Assembly (NCBI GenBank): GCA_030407085.1
Contig: CM059585.1
Location: 118,339,001-118,403,000, forward strand
Reading direction: 5' to 3'
DNA from: Trichopria drosophilae
Taxonomy: Eukaryota > Arthropoda > Insecta > Hymenoptera > Diapriidae
DNA: 64,000 nt
Part shown: positions 24,101-36,900 of the stretch, in pieces
Layout of the letters: every line of letters starts with the position of its first letter
Numbering within the stretch: position 1 is the first letter of the stretch
Translations under genes and position numbers: made by a program
Notes under the pieces: model-generated
What the model saw: the letters and a program-made list of their open reading frames with translations, nothing else
What the model was told of the DNA's origin: nothing
The model's database searches: none

Positions 24101-24398
24101 AACAACTTATAAACCTGCGTTTCCGTAAATACAATTTTAAATCGTGCGATCATCCGCCATATTAAAACTAGACATTAGAGGTAATTTCTTATTGGTCCAA
24201 TTTTCCCCTTCCACTGTAATCGGCATTACATTTCCTAGAAATTTTGTCATCTTTCTCACCCTTTTCATTTGGGGGGCATACATGTGCACACAACGACACC
24301 TTTATGTATCCCTTGATATCAGCTTCACTTTGCTTCCCTCCTTTCCGAGTATTTTGTTGTGGTTTCCAATAAGTGTGGTACATAAGGCAATGTGGCGC

Positions 24399-24428
24399 TA
24401 TTTCGCGGCAAAAGTCTTTTGGCGGGAC
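24399..24428 (+). promoter_or_regulatory. Two E2F-like sites beside the Dnmt1 start
   Basis: TTTCGCGGC (24401-24409) and TTTTGGCGGGAC (24417-24428) both fit the E2F/DP consensus TTTSSCGC/G and lie 10-40 bp before the ATG. In mammals the DNMT1 promoter is E2F-driven, so these sites would fit S-phase expression. Binding here is an inference from sequence. Confidence 0.5.
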
Positions 24429-24437
24429 TGCTAAGAA

Positions 24438-24967
24438 ATGCCGGTGAAAATTGGTGAGGAAAGTTTGGAGCCCGAGGGCTCACCGGTGATTTCGTCATCC
24501 AGTTCGAAAGCTACACCGGGGAGACGAGGCTCCAGGATGTCGCGAAGAACCTCTTCGCAGCCGTCGATAACCAGCATGTTCACAAGGAAGTCGGCATTGG
24601 TAGTGCCCAAGGAAGAGGTCGAGGAGACCAATGAAACGGTCGAAGATAATAAAGATATCGCAGAAGGTAACAATGTACCAAACGAGGAAAGCGAACAACC
24701 AAACAAAAGAGTAAAAAATGTCAACAATACACAAGAAAAAACTGTCAAGAAAGAACCAAAAGTTAAAGCGACCAAAGATGAAAACAAATGTGAAATTTGT
24801 CTTCAAATGGTTAACGATCCCACTACGATCATGTATGCTGGCCATCCTAACAATGCAATGGACGAATCTGGTGTTCTCATAGACCCACGACTGTGTCTGT
24901 TTAATGGCGATGAAATGGATATCAACGAGGGTGATGTCAGAGCACTGAACAAAGTCACTTTCTTCTG
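24438..24967 (+). CDS. Dnmt1: Dnmt1 exon 1: PIP box and start of RFTS
   Basis: Codes residues 1-177. QPSITSMF at 41-48 matches the PCNA-interacting box in the same place as in vertebrate DNMT1 (Q..I..(F)F). A charged Lys/Glu linker with KRVKN and KKEPKVK follows. KCEIC at 117-121 starts the RFTS zinc region. The ATG has a purine at -3, and no in-frame upstream ATG gives a conserved extension. It ends in phase 2 at a GTAATA donor. Confidence 0.95.
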
Positions 24968-27900
24968 GTAATATTCATAATCTTCAAACAAAATAGAAAC
25001 ATTGATATTTTTATTTTAAATTGTCTTCGTATATTGAAGAATATATAATTGAAGAGTCTTCGTCTAACTATAAAACTGCGACAATGTAAAATATTAATTT
25101 TTACAATTTATATAGAGATAGTCTTGAAAATGACAGTGACGAAACATTGACTACACTTTTTAACATTCCTTTACTTGGATAATCGATCTAGCCAATTTTT
25201 CTAATTTGAAAACTTCACCGAGTGTTAAATTCATGAATTATAATTAAAAATAAAATACATTACAGATTTTTAATTATTTGAATATTTTATAAAACTATTA
25301 GTCGTACCTGTTAATTGTATTATAACTAAAGAACACTATTAAAATTGAATTTTAAAAATTTTTCTTATATTAGACAATTGTAATTTCATACTGAAAATGG
25401 CAAAATGACGCTGAAGCTAGCAGCAGATTCGCAACAGCGGATTCCAGAAAACAGTGAAAATGGATAATTTCTTATTAAAAATTACTTGCATTTAAACATT
25501 TTTAGACCAATTTTGTACAAATAATCTGTTTTTAGCAATTTTACTGACGGAAAACCATAGTTTTTCGAATCTGCTGCTAGCTTCAGTGTCATATGGCAAA
25601 TCCAGCACAGAAAAAAAAGTCTTAAAATTGTAAAAAGCACTGTAAAACGCTTAATTTCAGCCTAAAATTGAGTTAATTTTCTTAAATTAGGTTAATATTT
25701 GCACTTAAAATCTTGTTTTGAGTTTTATTCAATATTCAGGTTTGAAATGAAAAAAAGAATTCTCTAACTTCGGTGACAAACTTAAAAAATTTGTCTTTAG
25801 GCATAAATCTCGAATAATATTAAACTTTGCTGTCTGAAAGACTTTAAGCGCAAATATTGACTTAATTTAAGAAAATTAGCTCATTTTTAGACTGACATTA
25901 AGCCTTTTACAGTGCTTAATTTGAGAGGTTTCCTCTTAAATTTTAAGACTTTCTGTGAGTAATAACAAAAGACCGATTCCATTTCAAATCGGGCAGGAGT
26001 AAAATGTTGATACCTCGAAAATTATTTTCCATGAAATATGTTGTTCTTTAGGGCAAATAAGGAGACCGGTAGCATATATGCTATATCTTTTTGTAATTCA
26101 TTATTTATATATTTAAGGTAATTATTAATTAATTTTTCTGCAATTTTTTGCTTCCTTACCTCAAGAACATGTTAGGAAACGCAAATAAAGCAATATTTTT
26201 ATTTAATTATCATGTTATATTGATATACATATAAATTGTTATTATGATATACATATAAAGAATTTAGAAAATATTCAGCATAAATTCTTAAGATACGCTG
26301 TTTATAAGATTAATAGACCGATGCATCCATTTAACCACGACTATTCTGAAATAGCTAAACATCTCATCATCCCAACGATTCAATCTGTCATTGAGGTCAG
26401 TGATATGGTATTTCTCTATAAACTTCTGAATAGAGATATAGACTGTGAATATTTGAACAATAAGATTACTCCACATTTTCCGATTCAAAATCTCCGAAAT
26501 CCTAATATTTTTACTCTACCTAACTTTCGTACAAATTACATCGTAAATGCCCCGATATATAGAACATGCAACTTAGCCAACAACCATTCATCAGAAATAC
26601 AACTATTTAGTACCCAAAGAAATATAGTCATGAACTCTATACAAAGAGTTCTACACAAATTCTAACATACATCATGATTATACTATTATCACTGTTATTA
26701 TAACTTTACTTATAAGTATATTTAAGCAGCCTAATACTGTATAATATATATTTCTTGTAATTAAAGGGAAAATCCCGTCAAATAAATAAATAAATAAATA
26801 AATATTGTTTAAAAAAATTAAACAATGTGTAAAAATGGTTGATTTTTTACGGAAAATATATGTGGAGAAGAAAACGTCACTCAAATATGACGAGACTGGG
26901 ACCTCGGGGGTTTTCGGGGTCGCTGATTACGAATCTGACCTCAGATTTTCAAAATTCAATGTGGCGGATCCAATATGGCCGATAGAATTGTAAAAATTTA
27001 TTTGATCGAGGTGAAATTGGGTACTCGGCAGTTTTCGAGATCGCTGATTACGAATCTGACCTCAGATTTTCAAAATTCAAAATGGCGGATCCAATATGGT
27101 CGACTGAAAGCTAAGGTGAATCTGACTTGTTTTTACATTTCGATCGGCCATTTTGGATCCGCCATGTTTAATTTTGAAAATCTGAGGTCAGATTCGTAAT
27201 CGGTGGTCCCGAAAACCCCCAAGTACCCAAATTCACCTCGACCATGTAAATTTTTACAATTTCGTCGGCCATATTGGATCCACTGTTTTGAATTTTGAAA
27301 ATCTGAAATCAGATTCGAAATTAGCGCCCCCGAAAACTCCTGAGTAACAAATTTCAGCTATTTTCAGCATAAAGAAAAATGTATGCTTCAAAGGGTTAAG
27401 AAAAAATGTTGTTTTTCAGAGTTATGCGCAATTTAAAATCAGGAAAGAAAATCTGCCAAGTCCAAAAAATAGGGTATATATCTTTTTAAAAATGCTGCGT
27501 TTTCTAAAATTTTTAATATTTTACTATTATTTCTCATGCATACGATTGTGTTATTGATATTTTATTGATATCCAATAATGAAATTGAAAAAAATTGAAAA
27601 ATAACAAAATGGTGGCCATTTTTCGAAAATACTAAAAAGTCAATTTTCTAAAAAATATCATCTTTTTTTTTCCATTTTTTTTACAGATTACTGGGATTAT
27701 TGATAACAATATCTGAGTAGTGTCATGTCAGCTAAAAGACGCTACTCGGCTGCAAAATTTTTGTTTGTTTTTAATTTAAAGTAGAAATTTTGTCAAGAAA
27801 GGACATATTTCATTTTATTTAAATTATTTTAAAAGGGGAATATGTTAATAATTGAAATAATATTAATAATTATTTCAAAAACGTGACATGCAATAACCAG

Positions 27901-30900
27901 ACATCTCAAAAACTGGACACTTCAATAAACCGACATTTCCATGACTTTTGCCAATTCAGTTTCTTTTCAGTTTCTTTTCAGTTTTTTTATTATATATTGT
28001 CAACTTTTCGAAGTGCTAGGTTTGAACATGTTGGGTTTTTTGAGATGTCGGGTTATTGCATGTCACGTTTTTGACGTATTCCCTTTTTGAAATAAATTAT
28101 ATAAAACGAAATATGTCCTATTCTGACAAAATTTCTACTTTAAATTAAAAACAAAAAAAATTTTTGCAGCCAAGTAACGTCTTTTAGCGCACATGGCACT
28201 ACTCGTATATTGTGACTAATATTACCAGTAATTTATAACAAAAAAATGAAAGAAAAAAAAGATGATGTTTTTGAGAGAATTTACTTTTTTATTTTTTTAG
28301 ACAAATGGCCACCATTTTGTTATTTTTCAATTTTTTTCAAATTCATTATTGGATATCAATAATAACACAATCGTATGCATGAGAAATAATAGTAAAGTAT
28401 TAAAAACTTTAGAAAATACACCATTCTTAAAAAGATTTTCGTTCCTGATTTTAAATTGCGCATAACTCTGAAAAACAACATTTTTTCTTAACCCTTTGAA
28501 GCATACATTTTTCTTTACGCTGAAAATAGCTGAAATTTGTTACTCGGGAGTTTTTGGGGGCACTGATTTCGAATCTGACCTCAGATTTTCAAAATTCAAC
28601 ATAGTGGATCCAATATGGCCGACGGAATTGTAAAAATTTACATGGTCGAGGTGAATTTGGGTACTTGGGGGTTTTCGGGATCACTGATTACGAATCTGAC
28701 CTCAGATTTTCAAAATTAAACATGGCGGATCCAAAATGGCCAATCGAAATGTAAAAACAAGTCAGATTCACCTTAGCTTTCAGTCGGCCATATCGGATCC
28801 GCCATTTTGAATTTTGAAAATCTGAGGTCAGATTCGTAATCAGCGACCCCGAAAACCCCCGAGGTCCCAGTCTTGTCATATTTGAGTGACGTTTTCTTCT
28901 CCACATATATTTTCCGTAAAAAATCGACCATTTTTACACATTGTTTAATTTTTTTAAACAATATTTATTTATTTATTTATTTATTTATTTATTTGACGGG
29001 ATTTTCCCTTTAATTACAAGAAATATATATTATACAGTATTAGGCTGCTTAAATATACTTATAAGTAAAGTTATAATAACAGTGATAATAGTATAATCAT
29101 GATGTATGTTAGAATTTGTGTAGAACTCTTTGTATAGAGTTCATGACTATATTTCTTTGGGTACTAAATAGTTGTATTTCTGATGAATGGTTGTTGGCTA
29201 AGTTGCATGTTCTATATATCGGGGCATTTACGATGTAATTTGTACGAAAGTTAGGTAGAGTAAAAATATTAGGATTTCGGAGATTTTGAATCGGAAAATG
29301 TGGAGTAATCTTATTGTTCAAATATTCACAGTCTATATCTCTATTCAGAAGTTTATAGAGAAATACCATATCACTGACCTCAATGACAGATTGAATCGTT
29401 GGGATGATGAGATGTTTAGCTATTTCAGAATAGTCGTGGTTAAATGGATGCATCGGTCTATTAATCTTATAAGCAGCGTATCTTTAGAATTTATGCTGAA
29501 TATTTTCTAAATTCTTTATATGTATATCATAATAACAATTTATATGTATATCAATATAACATGATAATTAAATAAAAATATTGCTTTATTTGCGTTTCCT
29601 AACATGTTCTTGAGGTAAGGAAGCAAAAAATTGCAGAAAAATTAATTAATAATTACCTTAAATATATAAATAATGAATTACAAAAAGATATAGCATATAT
29701 GCTACGGGTCTCCTTATTTGCCCTAAAGAACAACATATTTCATGGAAAATAATTTTCGAGGTATCAACATTTTACTCCTGCCCGATTTGAAATGGAATCG
29801 GTCTTTTGTTATTACTCACAGAAAGTCTTAAAATTGTTTCCTCTCAAATTAAGCACTGTAAAAGGCTTAATGTCAGTCTAAAAATGAGCTAATTTTCTTA
29901 AATTAAGTCAATATTTGCGCTTAAAGTCTTTCAGACAGCAAAGTTTAATATTATTCGAGATTTATGCCTAAAGACAAATTTTTTAAGTTTGTCACCGAAG
30001 TTAGAGAATTCTTTTTTTCATTTCAAACCTGAATATTGAATGAAAGTAAGTTTCCAAAACTCAAAACAAGATTTTAAGTGCAAATATTAACCTAATTTAA
30101 GAAAATTAACTCGATTTTAGAAAAAAAGTGTTTTATGTGGGCAAAAAAATTAACCACGAACAATGTCATAAGAGTACACAATTTGGTATATTTCCTATAT
30201 GCAACATTGTAAATTTACAACGCAGTCTTGAACTTTACCTTAATTAGGAAAAAATCCTACGCTCAACAAAGTATTATTAAATAAATTTTATGTCTGAATT
30301 TTACCAGTGTGGTGTAAATTTCATTTTGATTTTTTACAGTGTTTTTAACTTCCAAAAATAAAAAACTGGTTTGATACAAATAATTTAACATTGAATATAA
30401 AGAAAACACAAGCAGTTGCTTTTGGATGCTATTATAATAGTCTTCCTACTACATACTAATATATTTTATTTATTTATTTATTTAAAGTCTATACAGGCGT
30501 GAACACTCAAGAATACAACAATAGATAAAAATGAAACATTTGATAGATGACTAAAAAGAAGAAAAGTATGAATATAAAATAAACAGACGTAATAAAAAAT
30601 TATGATACATAAAATTAACATACATAGAATTTTAGAAGTAAGCTCCTACAACTATTTACAAATAAATTATGCAAAGTCGAGTAAAACGATAAACAGTGGA
30701 ATAAAAACAATTTGTTCTTAAGATAGGCTTGATTTCTTCAATAAATATAAATTTTATGGGCTCTGTCTACCACTTTCAAAAAATTAAAAATTTCTTCTTT
30801 CTTCATTTTTACTTCTATCACTTTTTAAAATAAGACTTTATTTAAAATTGAAAACATACAATAAAAATTTTAAAAAATAATAAATAGAACTTAAAACTCT

Positions 30901-33900
30901 TTAAAAAATATATAAAAAAAAAATAATAAAAATTAACTTTAAAGGACTCAACATTTCGAACCTCTTGGGTGGGTCCCTCTTCAGGAGTCAATAATTATAA
31001 ATTAACAAACTTCACTAAGACTACTTACGTGGGTGAAATAAAAAGATGTTTAAAGACTAGAATTCAAGAACATAAACGAAACATTCAAAGACCTTCACAA
31101 ACAAACACAGTAATAACTGAACATAGACTGGAGCATAATCACGATTTTAATTGGCAGGATGTACAAATTTTGGACACAGAAGGAAGTGTTAGCTGTAGAC
31201 TTTCGGAAATGTTACGTACTAAATTACAGCCCAACCAACTAAACAAAATAGAAGGCACGCTAAATTTAAATGTAATATATGAAGACCTGGTCAATACTAT
31301 GAAAAGAAAATATCTCTTACATTTGGATATTTTCTAGTCACCAAAACGTTTAACTTGACATAGTTTAGATTCAAAATTAGACACTGAAGAGAGATACTAA
31401 GAGATTGTTTTTATAATTCTAATTTCTGTTTGTTAGTGTAATAATAACTACACATGAAAAAAACTGTACAAATAAACTTCCCTGCACCTGTCTACATATT
31501 AAGATTGTAAATTCTCTGAAATATTTGGGCATAACAATTGACAAACATCTCCTGTAGGATATACACATAAACAAGTTCTTCTAAAACTTTGTTATATTCT
31601 ATAAATTACGAACAAGTCTAAATCTAAGACAACTCCGATTTATCTACTATGTTTTAGTAGATTCTATCATATGGTATTATCGGTTGGGGTGGAAGTAAAA
31701 ATAATGTTTTACATCTTCAAACAGTACAAAATACAGTTCTGAAAGTTATTTATAACCAAAATAGATTTTCGACCAAACAACTATATGCAAATAGTAAAAT
31801 TTCAACCCTTAAAAAAAAATTTTATACTGCTGCTGTGCAACATTGCCTCACTGAAAACACCATTACACTTTTAGAAACCGAAAGTGATAGGATCTCAAGA
31901 AGCCGAACTAATAATAAATATAGAGTCCTAAATTAGTAAGAAGCATTGGAAATTTTTACTTTGCTGTAAAAATCTTAAATGATATGCAACCATCTATTAG
32001 AAATAATATAATGGAAATGCTGCGGAGGAAAATGAAGATAAGAGAAACCATTTTGTCTACATCTATGATCTATATTGATTTTAATTAATAACTTTTTAAA
32101 TGGCTCCACTGTTTTCTACACCACTTTGAAGAATACACCATCGTCTAAAATATCTTGGGTGCAGACAAGTAATATTTTTTACTTTTGTTCTTGATTCAAA
32201 ATTGAGCAATACATAGAATTTTATTTATTTAATGGATCAATAGCTATAAAGCCTTTTACAAAGAATTAACAATAATAAAGGAGCATTTTTAAATAACATG
32301 TAAAAATATAAGTATATATATGGATAACAAAGATTTGATTTATTTCTCCTTGACCCCACAGTCACAAGGAGGTCAAGTAATATTCATAAAAAGATACAAT
32401 AATGGTAATTATAAGATGTTTTTCAAACAAAGCTAATAAAACATTTAAATTGCTTTCGAATAAATCAATTCTCAGCATTAATAGAATTAAATAACTCAAA
32501 CATGACATTTAAGGGGGAATACTTCACATAATTTGATCTCGCATAAGATAAAGTTAGGACCTGTACATGCCTCAAATTCCTATGCTGAGAGCGCACGTTA
32601 AATCTCGAAGTTCCCTACAATAAATCAAATCCTGCGCAAGTTTTACAAAAAAAGAGAATAAAAATTTGGCTGTGGAGCAAAGTTCCGAAAATCAAAACCC
32701 CGAGAGGATAAAATTTCGATATTGCCAGAGTCCAAGGTATTTTAATTTGCTTTCTTATTGCCAAACTTTCAAAGACAAAGTGAAGAAAATTTTTCTTTCG
32801 GTGTGTTGATTTTCGGAACATTGTTCCCCGGCCAAAAATTTCAGGTAAATCCTTGGTAAATAGTATTAATAGAATTAAATAATTTTATTAATAAATAATA
32901 AATAATTTTACATAAATAGAACTAAAATTATGTTTTAACTAGAAATTTCTATTTTTATTTATATAAAAACGTTAATATACATGTTTTATATTGTTAAAGC
33001 GTAATAAACTTTATTATCATTAATATTTTCAATAAATGAAATCTGTTTCAAATTTTTTTTTTTGAAACGTGACAAAGTATAGACTTTAGAGAAATTTTTC
33101 TCAGAACAAAAATGTCTTAGAATTGGCCAAAGAATACCCTCAAGTTTTGATGCAATTTTTGGTTTTTCAAAAATTCAAAAAATCGAAATGTAAATAACTA
33201 ATTCTAAGTCAAATATGTTCTAAAAAATTTTTCTCTAAAGACTATTTTTTTTTTAATTATTAATTAACGGGTAGGATCGCCCTTTTACTTAATTTTTTGC
33301 CATATGTTTATTATTCGAGATTTTGCGAGAGCTGCAGATCGACTTATGAAGATGGCGCCATACTTAACATTTGTGTATAAAATGTAGGACTGCAGAAACC
33401 TAAAAAAAAAATTGTCATTGCGGCCGCCATTTTGGATGCGTCAAGCTTTAAAAAAAAATAGTTTTCCTCCACAACTCTTTAGTACAACTATCGGGTCCAC
33501 CGATTACGTACATTAGAAGCCGGCGGAAGCGCAGAATTTAAAAAAAATTTGGATTCATTGAGGAAAAATGTCGTAAAAAAACGATATTTTTACAAAAAAA
33601 ACATTAAAAATCTAGTGAAAAGTCTTATTTTTAAATGTTCTAAAGCCGATAATCGAGAAGAGCGACCTCTGAAACGTCTAGATACGTTAGTTTAGAAAAA
33701 AAAACAAAAAATTATTTGTACAATTTATATACTTAAGGTAGTTAGACCCCAGGATATAATATGTTAGCGAAAATATTTCAATAACACTTCCAGGAATAAA
33801 ATTTTTATTATGCATGATATTGTGACAGAGTTCGAGCCTTATTTTTCTTGAAAAAAAAATTGATTTTGAAAAATTTTCTTAGCGACTCAAATTTTCTTCT

Positions 33901-36900
33901 TATTTTCATTCAACATTTTTCTAAAAATGAATGGATTTCAATGAATGACGGCTTATTTTTTCAAAAAAAAAGATTCTCTACAACTTCACCGAATGAATTT
34001 CTTGAATTTCTAAAACTAGGGTCAAATATCTCGAATTATTAAAAAAAAATATATATTATTTTTTAACTTTTCTGAATAATTTTAGTGATCAGGCAAAAAA
34101 ATTTGAGAAATTTATTCGGTGAAGTTGTAGAGAATCTTTTTCTCGAAAAAATAAGCCGTCATTCATTGAAATCCATTCATTTTTAGAAAAGTTTTGAATG
34201 AAAATAAGAAGAAAATTTGAGTCGCTAAGAAAAGTTGGTTAACAAATTATTTTTGCAAGTTTCAATTTTTTTTCAAGAATAATAATGCTTGAACTCTGTA
34301 ACAATATCATGTATAATAAAACTTCAATTCCTGGAAGTGTTATTAAATTATTTTCGCTAACATATGATATCTTGGGGTCCAGCTACCTTAAGAAGTTGAA
34401 GTAGAATTTCAGGATTTCTCGGCGTTAAAGGTTTAATTAAGGTTATGGTCCATAACGAGCATCAAATCTGGTGACAAACAAGGACCAAAAAATTAATGAA
34501 ACCGAAAAAATGTCTAAATAAACATTTCTTGATTTATTTAAAAATAATCACGGTTCGAAGCAACAGAAAAAAATTGCATCTTGCAATTTTAATTTAATCT
34601 TAAATAATTAAACTTGTACATTAAGCAAAAACTGCATCTGTATATAATTTATTTTATTCTACATCTTTTTTTTAGCGTATACGATAGAAACGGTCATGTC
34701 TGTCCTTTTGATGCTGGTTTAATTGAGAAAAATGTCCGGTTATATTTTTCCGGATACGTGAAAGCAATTTACGAAGAAGATTCATCACCGGAAGGAGGTA
34801 TACCTGCCAAAGATATGGGACCAATCGTCGAATGGTGGGTATCCGGCTTCGACGGTGGTGAACAAGCTATCGTATCATTCAGTACCGAAGTTGGAGATTA
34901 CGTCTTGATGGAACCTTCAGAACAGTACTCGTCATTTATGCTTCCAGTAAGAGAAAAAAGTTTCATGAGTAAAACGGTAATTGAATTTTTACTGGATGAA
35001 CCAGATCCAAGTTACGAGGATCTTCTAAACAAACTGCAGGTAAGATTGATTCATAATGCTGTTAAAGTTCGTCAATAAAGTGAATAATATTTTAGACCAT
35101 AGCTGTACCAAAAGGGATGTTGAAATTCACGGAAGATGTTTTGTTACATCACGCACAATTCATTTGCGATCAAATCGTTTCATTTGATGCATCAGCTACT
35201 CCGGAAGATCCCCTTTTGATAACAGCGCCTTGCATTCGAGCTTTGATAAACCTTGCTGGAATAACTTTTGGCAAGAATAAAACTGTTGGTAAAAAGGGAA
35301 GACGTAGAAATCACAATCGTCAAGCAGAAGAGAATTGGCGAAGAGGAGTCAGCATGCGTAAAGCTCAAAAGGATAAGAAACCAGCTTGGACAAAGGCGAC
35401 TACGACCCGATTGGTCAGCAATACGTTTGAAACCTTCTTCCCTGATCAATTAGCTAAAACCGAAGGCAACGATTCCCTTGCGCTTAAGCGACGTAGATGT
35501 GGCGTCTGCGAGCCGTGTCAACAACCGGATTGCGGAGAATGTCCATCCTGCAAAAACATGATTAAGTTTGGTGGCCCCGGTCGAAGTAAACAAGCTTGCA
35601 TAAAACGAAGATGTCCAAATATGGAGATTCAGGAAGCGAACGACGAAGATCAAGAAGATCAAGAAGAAAACGACGTTGCAATCGATGCTGCGACAAATAT
35701 TATGGCACATAAGAGGAAAGTTGGTGCGATCAAGAGTCGACAAGGAACTTTGAACTGGGTTGGCAAACCAATCGCGGAAGACTCCAGAGGAAAGTTTTAC
35801 AGTGCGGTTACGATGGACGGCGAAAGAGTCGAAGTAAACGACTACGTCTTAATAGAACCTGTAGATTCTAACATTCCGATTCAGATCGTCCGGGTAGTTT
35901 CTATGTGGGAGAATAAAATGGAGGTGAAAATGTTCCATGCGCTTTGGTTGTGGAGAGGCAGCGACACGGTTCTAGGTGAATGCTGCGACTCTTCAGAACT
36001 CTTTCTGGTCGACGAATGTCAGGACGTTCCGCTGTCGTACGTAAAGTCGAAGGCAAATGTCACTTACAGAGTTTCACCTGAAAATTGGTCGGAATTAGGC
36101 AACACGGATTATGGGGCAGATTTGGACGTAAGTCTCGACGATAAATTTGAAGAAACATTCTTCTTCCAAAAACGCTACGACCCGTATTCGGCGAGATTTG
36201 AAGATCCGTACCCGAAGATGGAATGCAAGCCGGAAGTCAGGCATCGCTTCTGCGACTCTTGCACTCGTTGCGGCGCGCAGCAAGTAAGTGCCAGAGCGAA
36301 AGTTTTCGAAAAGATCGAAGAGAAAAGCAGCAAAGAAGTTCTCTACGGCATGGTCAAGTACAAAGACGAAGAGTATCGAGTGGGAACCACCATTTATTTG
36401 GAACCCGGAGTATTCAACTTTGAATTTCCGGTTATCAATCCAGAAAGCATGAAACCAATAAAGAACGAATCAGTTGACGAGGATCGATACCCAGAATATT
36501 ATCGAAAGTCTAGCGACCGGGTGAAAGGGTCCAACACCGACACTCCCGAGCCTTTTAACGTTGCATACATCACTTCTATTTTTGCTACAAGTAATGCAAG
36601 ACTGCTCACAACCAACGATATCTGTTTACGAGTGAATAAGTTGTACAGGCCTGAGAATACTTTTAAGAGTAGTGCCTTAGCTCATCGGTCCGATCTTAAC
36701 ATGTTGTACTGGAGCGAAGAACGTAAGTCTAATTTTTACCAATTTTTTTTTAACAGGTTAATTAATAAATATTGTTTTAGAATGCGTCATTCCATTTACA
36801 TCGGTGGCGGGCAAGTGCTATTTGGTTTATTCAGAAAATCTTGACGAAGCTGTCGAACAGTGGACTGCCAAAGGACCCAATCGTTTCTACTTTAACCAAA

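Larger units (their letters stand above)
25661..30120. repeat. 4.5-kb near-perfect inverted duplication in Dnmt1 intron 1
   Basis: Left arm 25661 to about 27900 and right arm about 28040 to 30120 are inverted copies. Matched positions sum to 55,781 at the outer end, 55,774 at 25991/29783 and 26321/29453, and 55,887 at 27386/28501. A 114-codon frame (26321-26665 and 29109-29453) is identical in both. The loop is only about 120-140 bp. Arms differ by substitutions and by one extra 121-bp unit in the left arm. Confidence 0.93.
30365..31945 (+). pseudogene. Old LINE split by a Penelope-like insertion
   Basis: The left piece (30365-30460) reads [20 protein letters not shown], a reverse transcriptase thumb segment. 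The right piece (about 31500-31945) reads [30 protein letters not shown] and [19 protein letters not shown] in broken frames, the next part of the same kind of ORF. Between them lie a minus-strand LINE tail (30467-30712, with an ATTT-repeat start) and the Penelope-like copy. Confidence 0.6.
24968..34675. other. Dnmt1 intron 1 (9.7 kb), repeat-filled
   Basis: The donor is GTAATA and the acceptor is TTTTTTTAG before a C that completes Cys177. It contains small MITEs, the 25661-30120 inverted duplication, a Penelope-like copy in a LINE, and the palindromic TTAA element. The stretch 31950-33730 shows no gene, only old debris including a short inverted repeat at about 32675-32699 and 32803-32825. 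Confidence 0.85.

Noticed and set aside
24431..24845. Long antisense frames over Dnmt1 exon 1
   Set aside because: They mirror the codon pattern of the real exon on the other strand and show no independent motif.
26890..28906. Open frames with [21 protein letters not shown]
   Set aside because: Translations of the 121-bp repeat, which is open in several frames by its base composition.
25661..30120. Idea that the duplication is only an assembly fold-back artefact
   Set aside because: Not fully excluded, but the arms differ by substitutions, by one 121-bp unit and by a truncated MITE at one end, which a simple fold-back read would not give.
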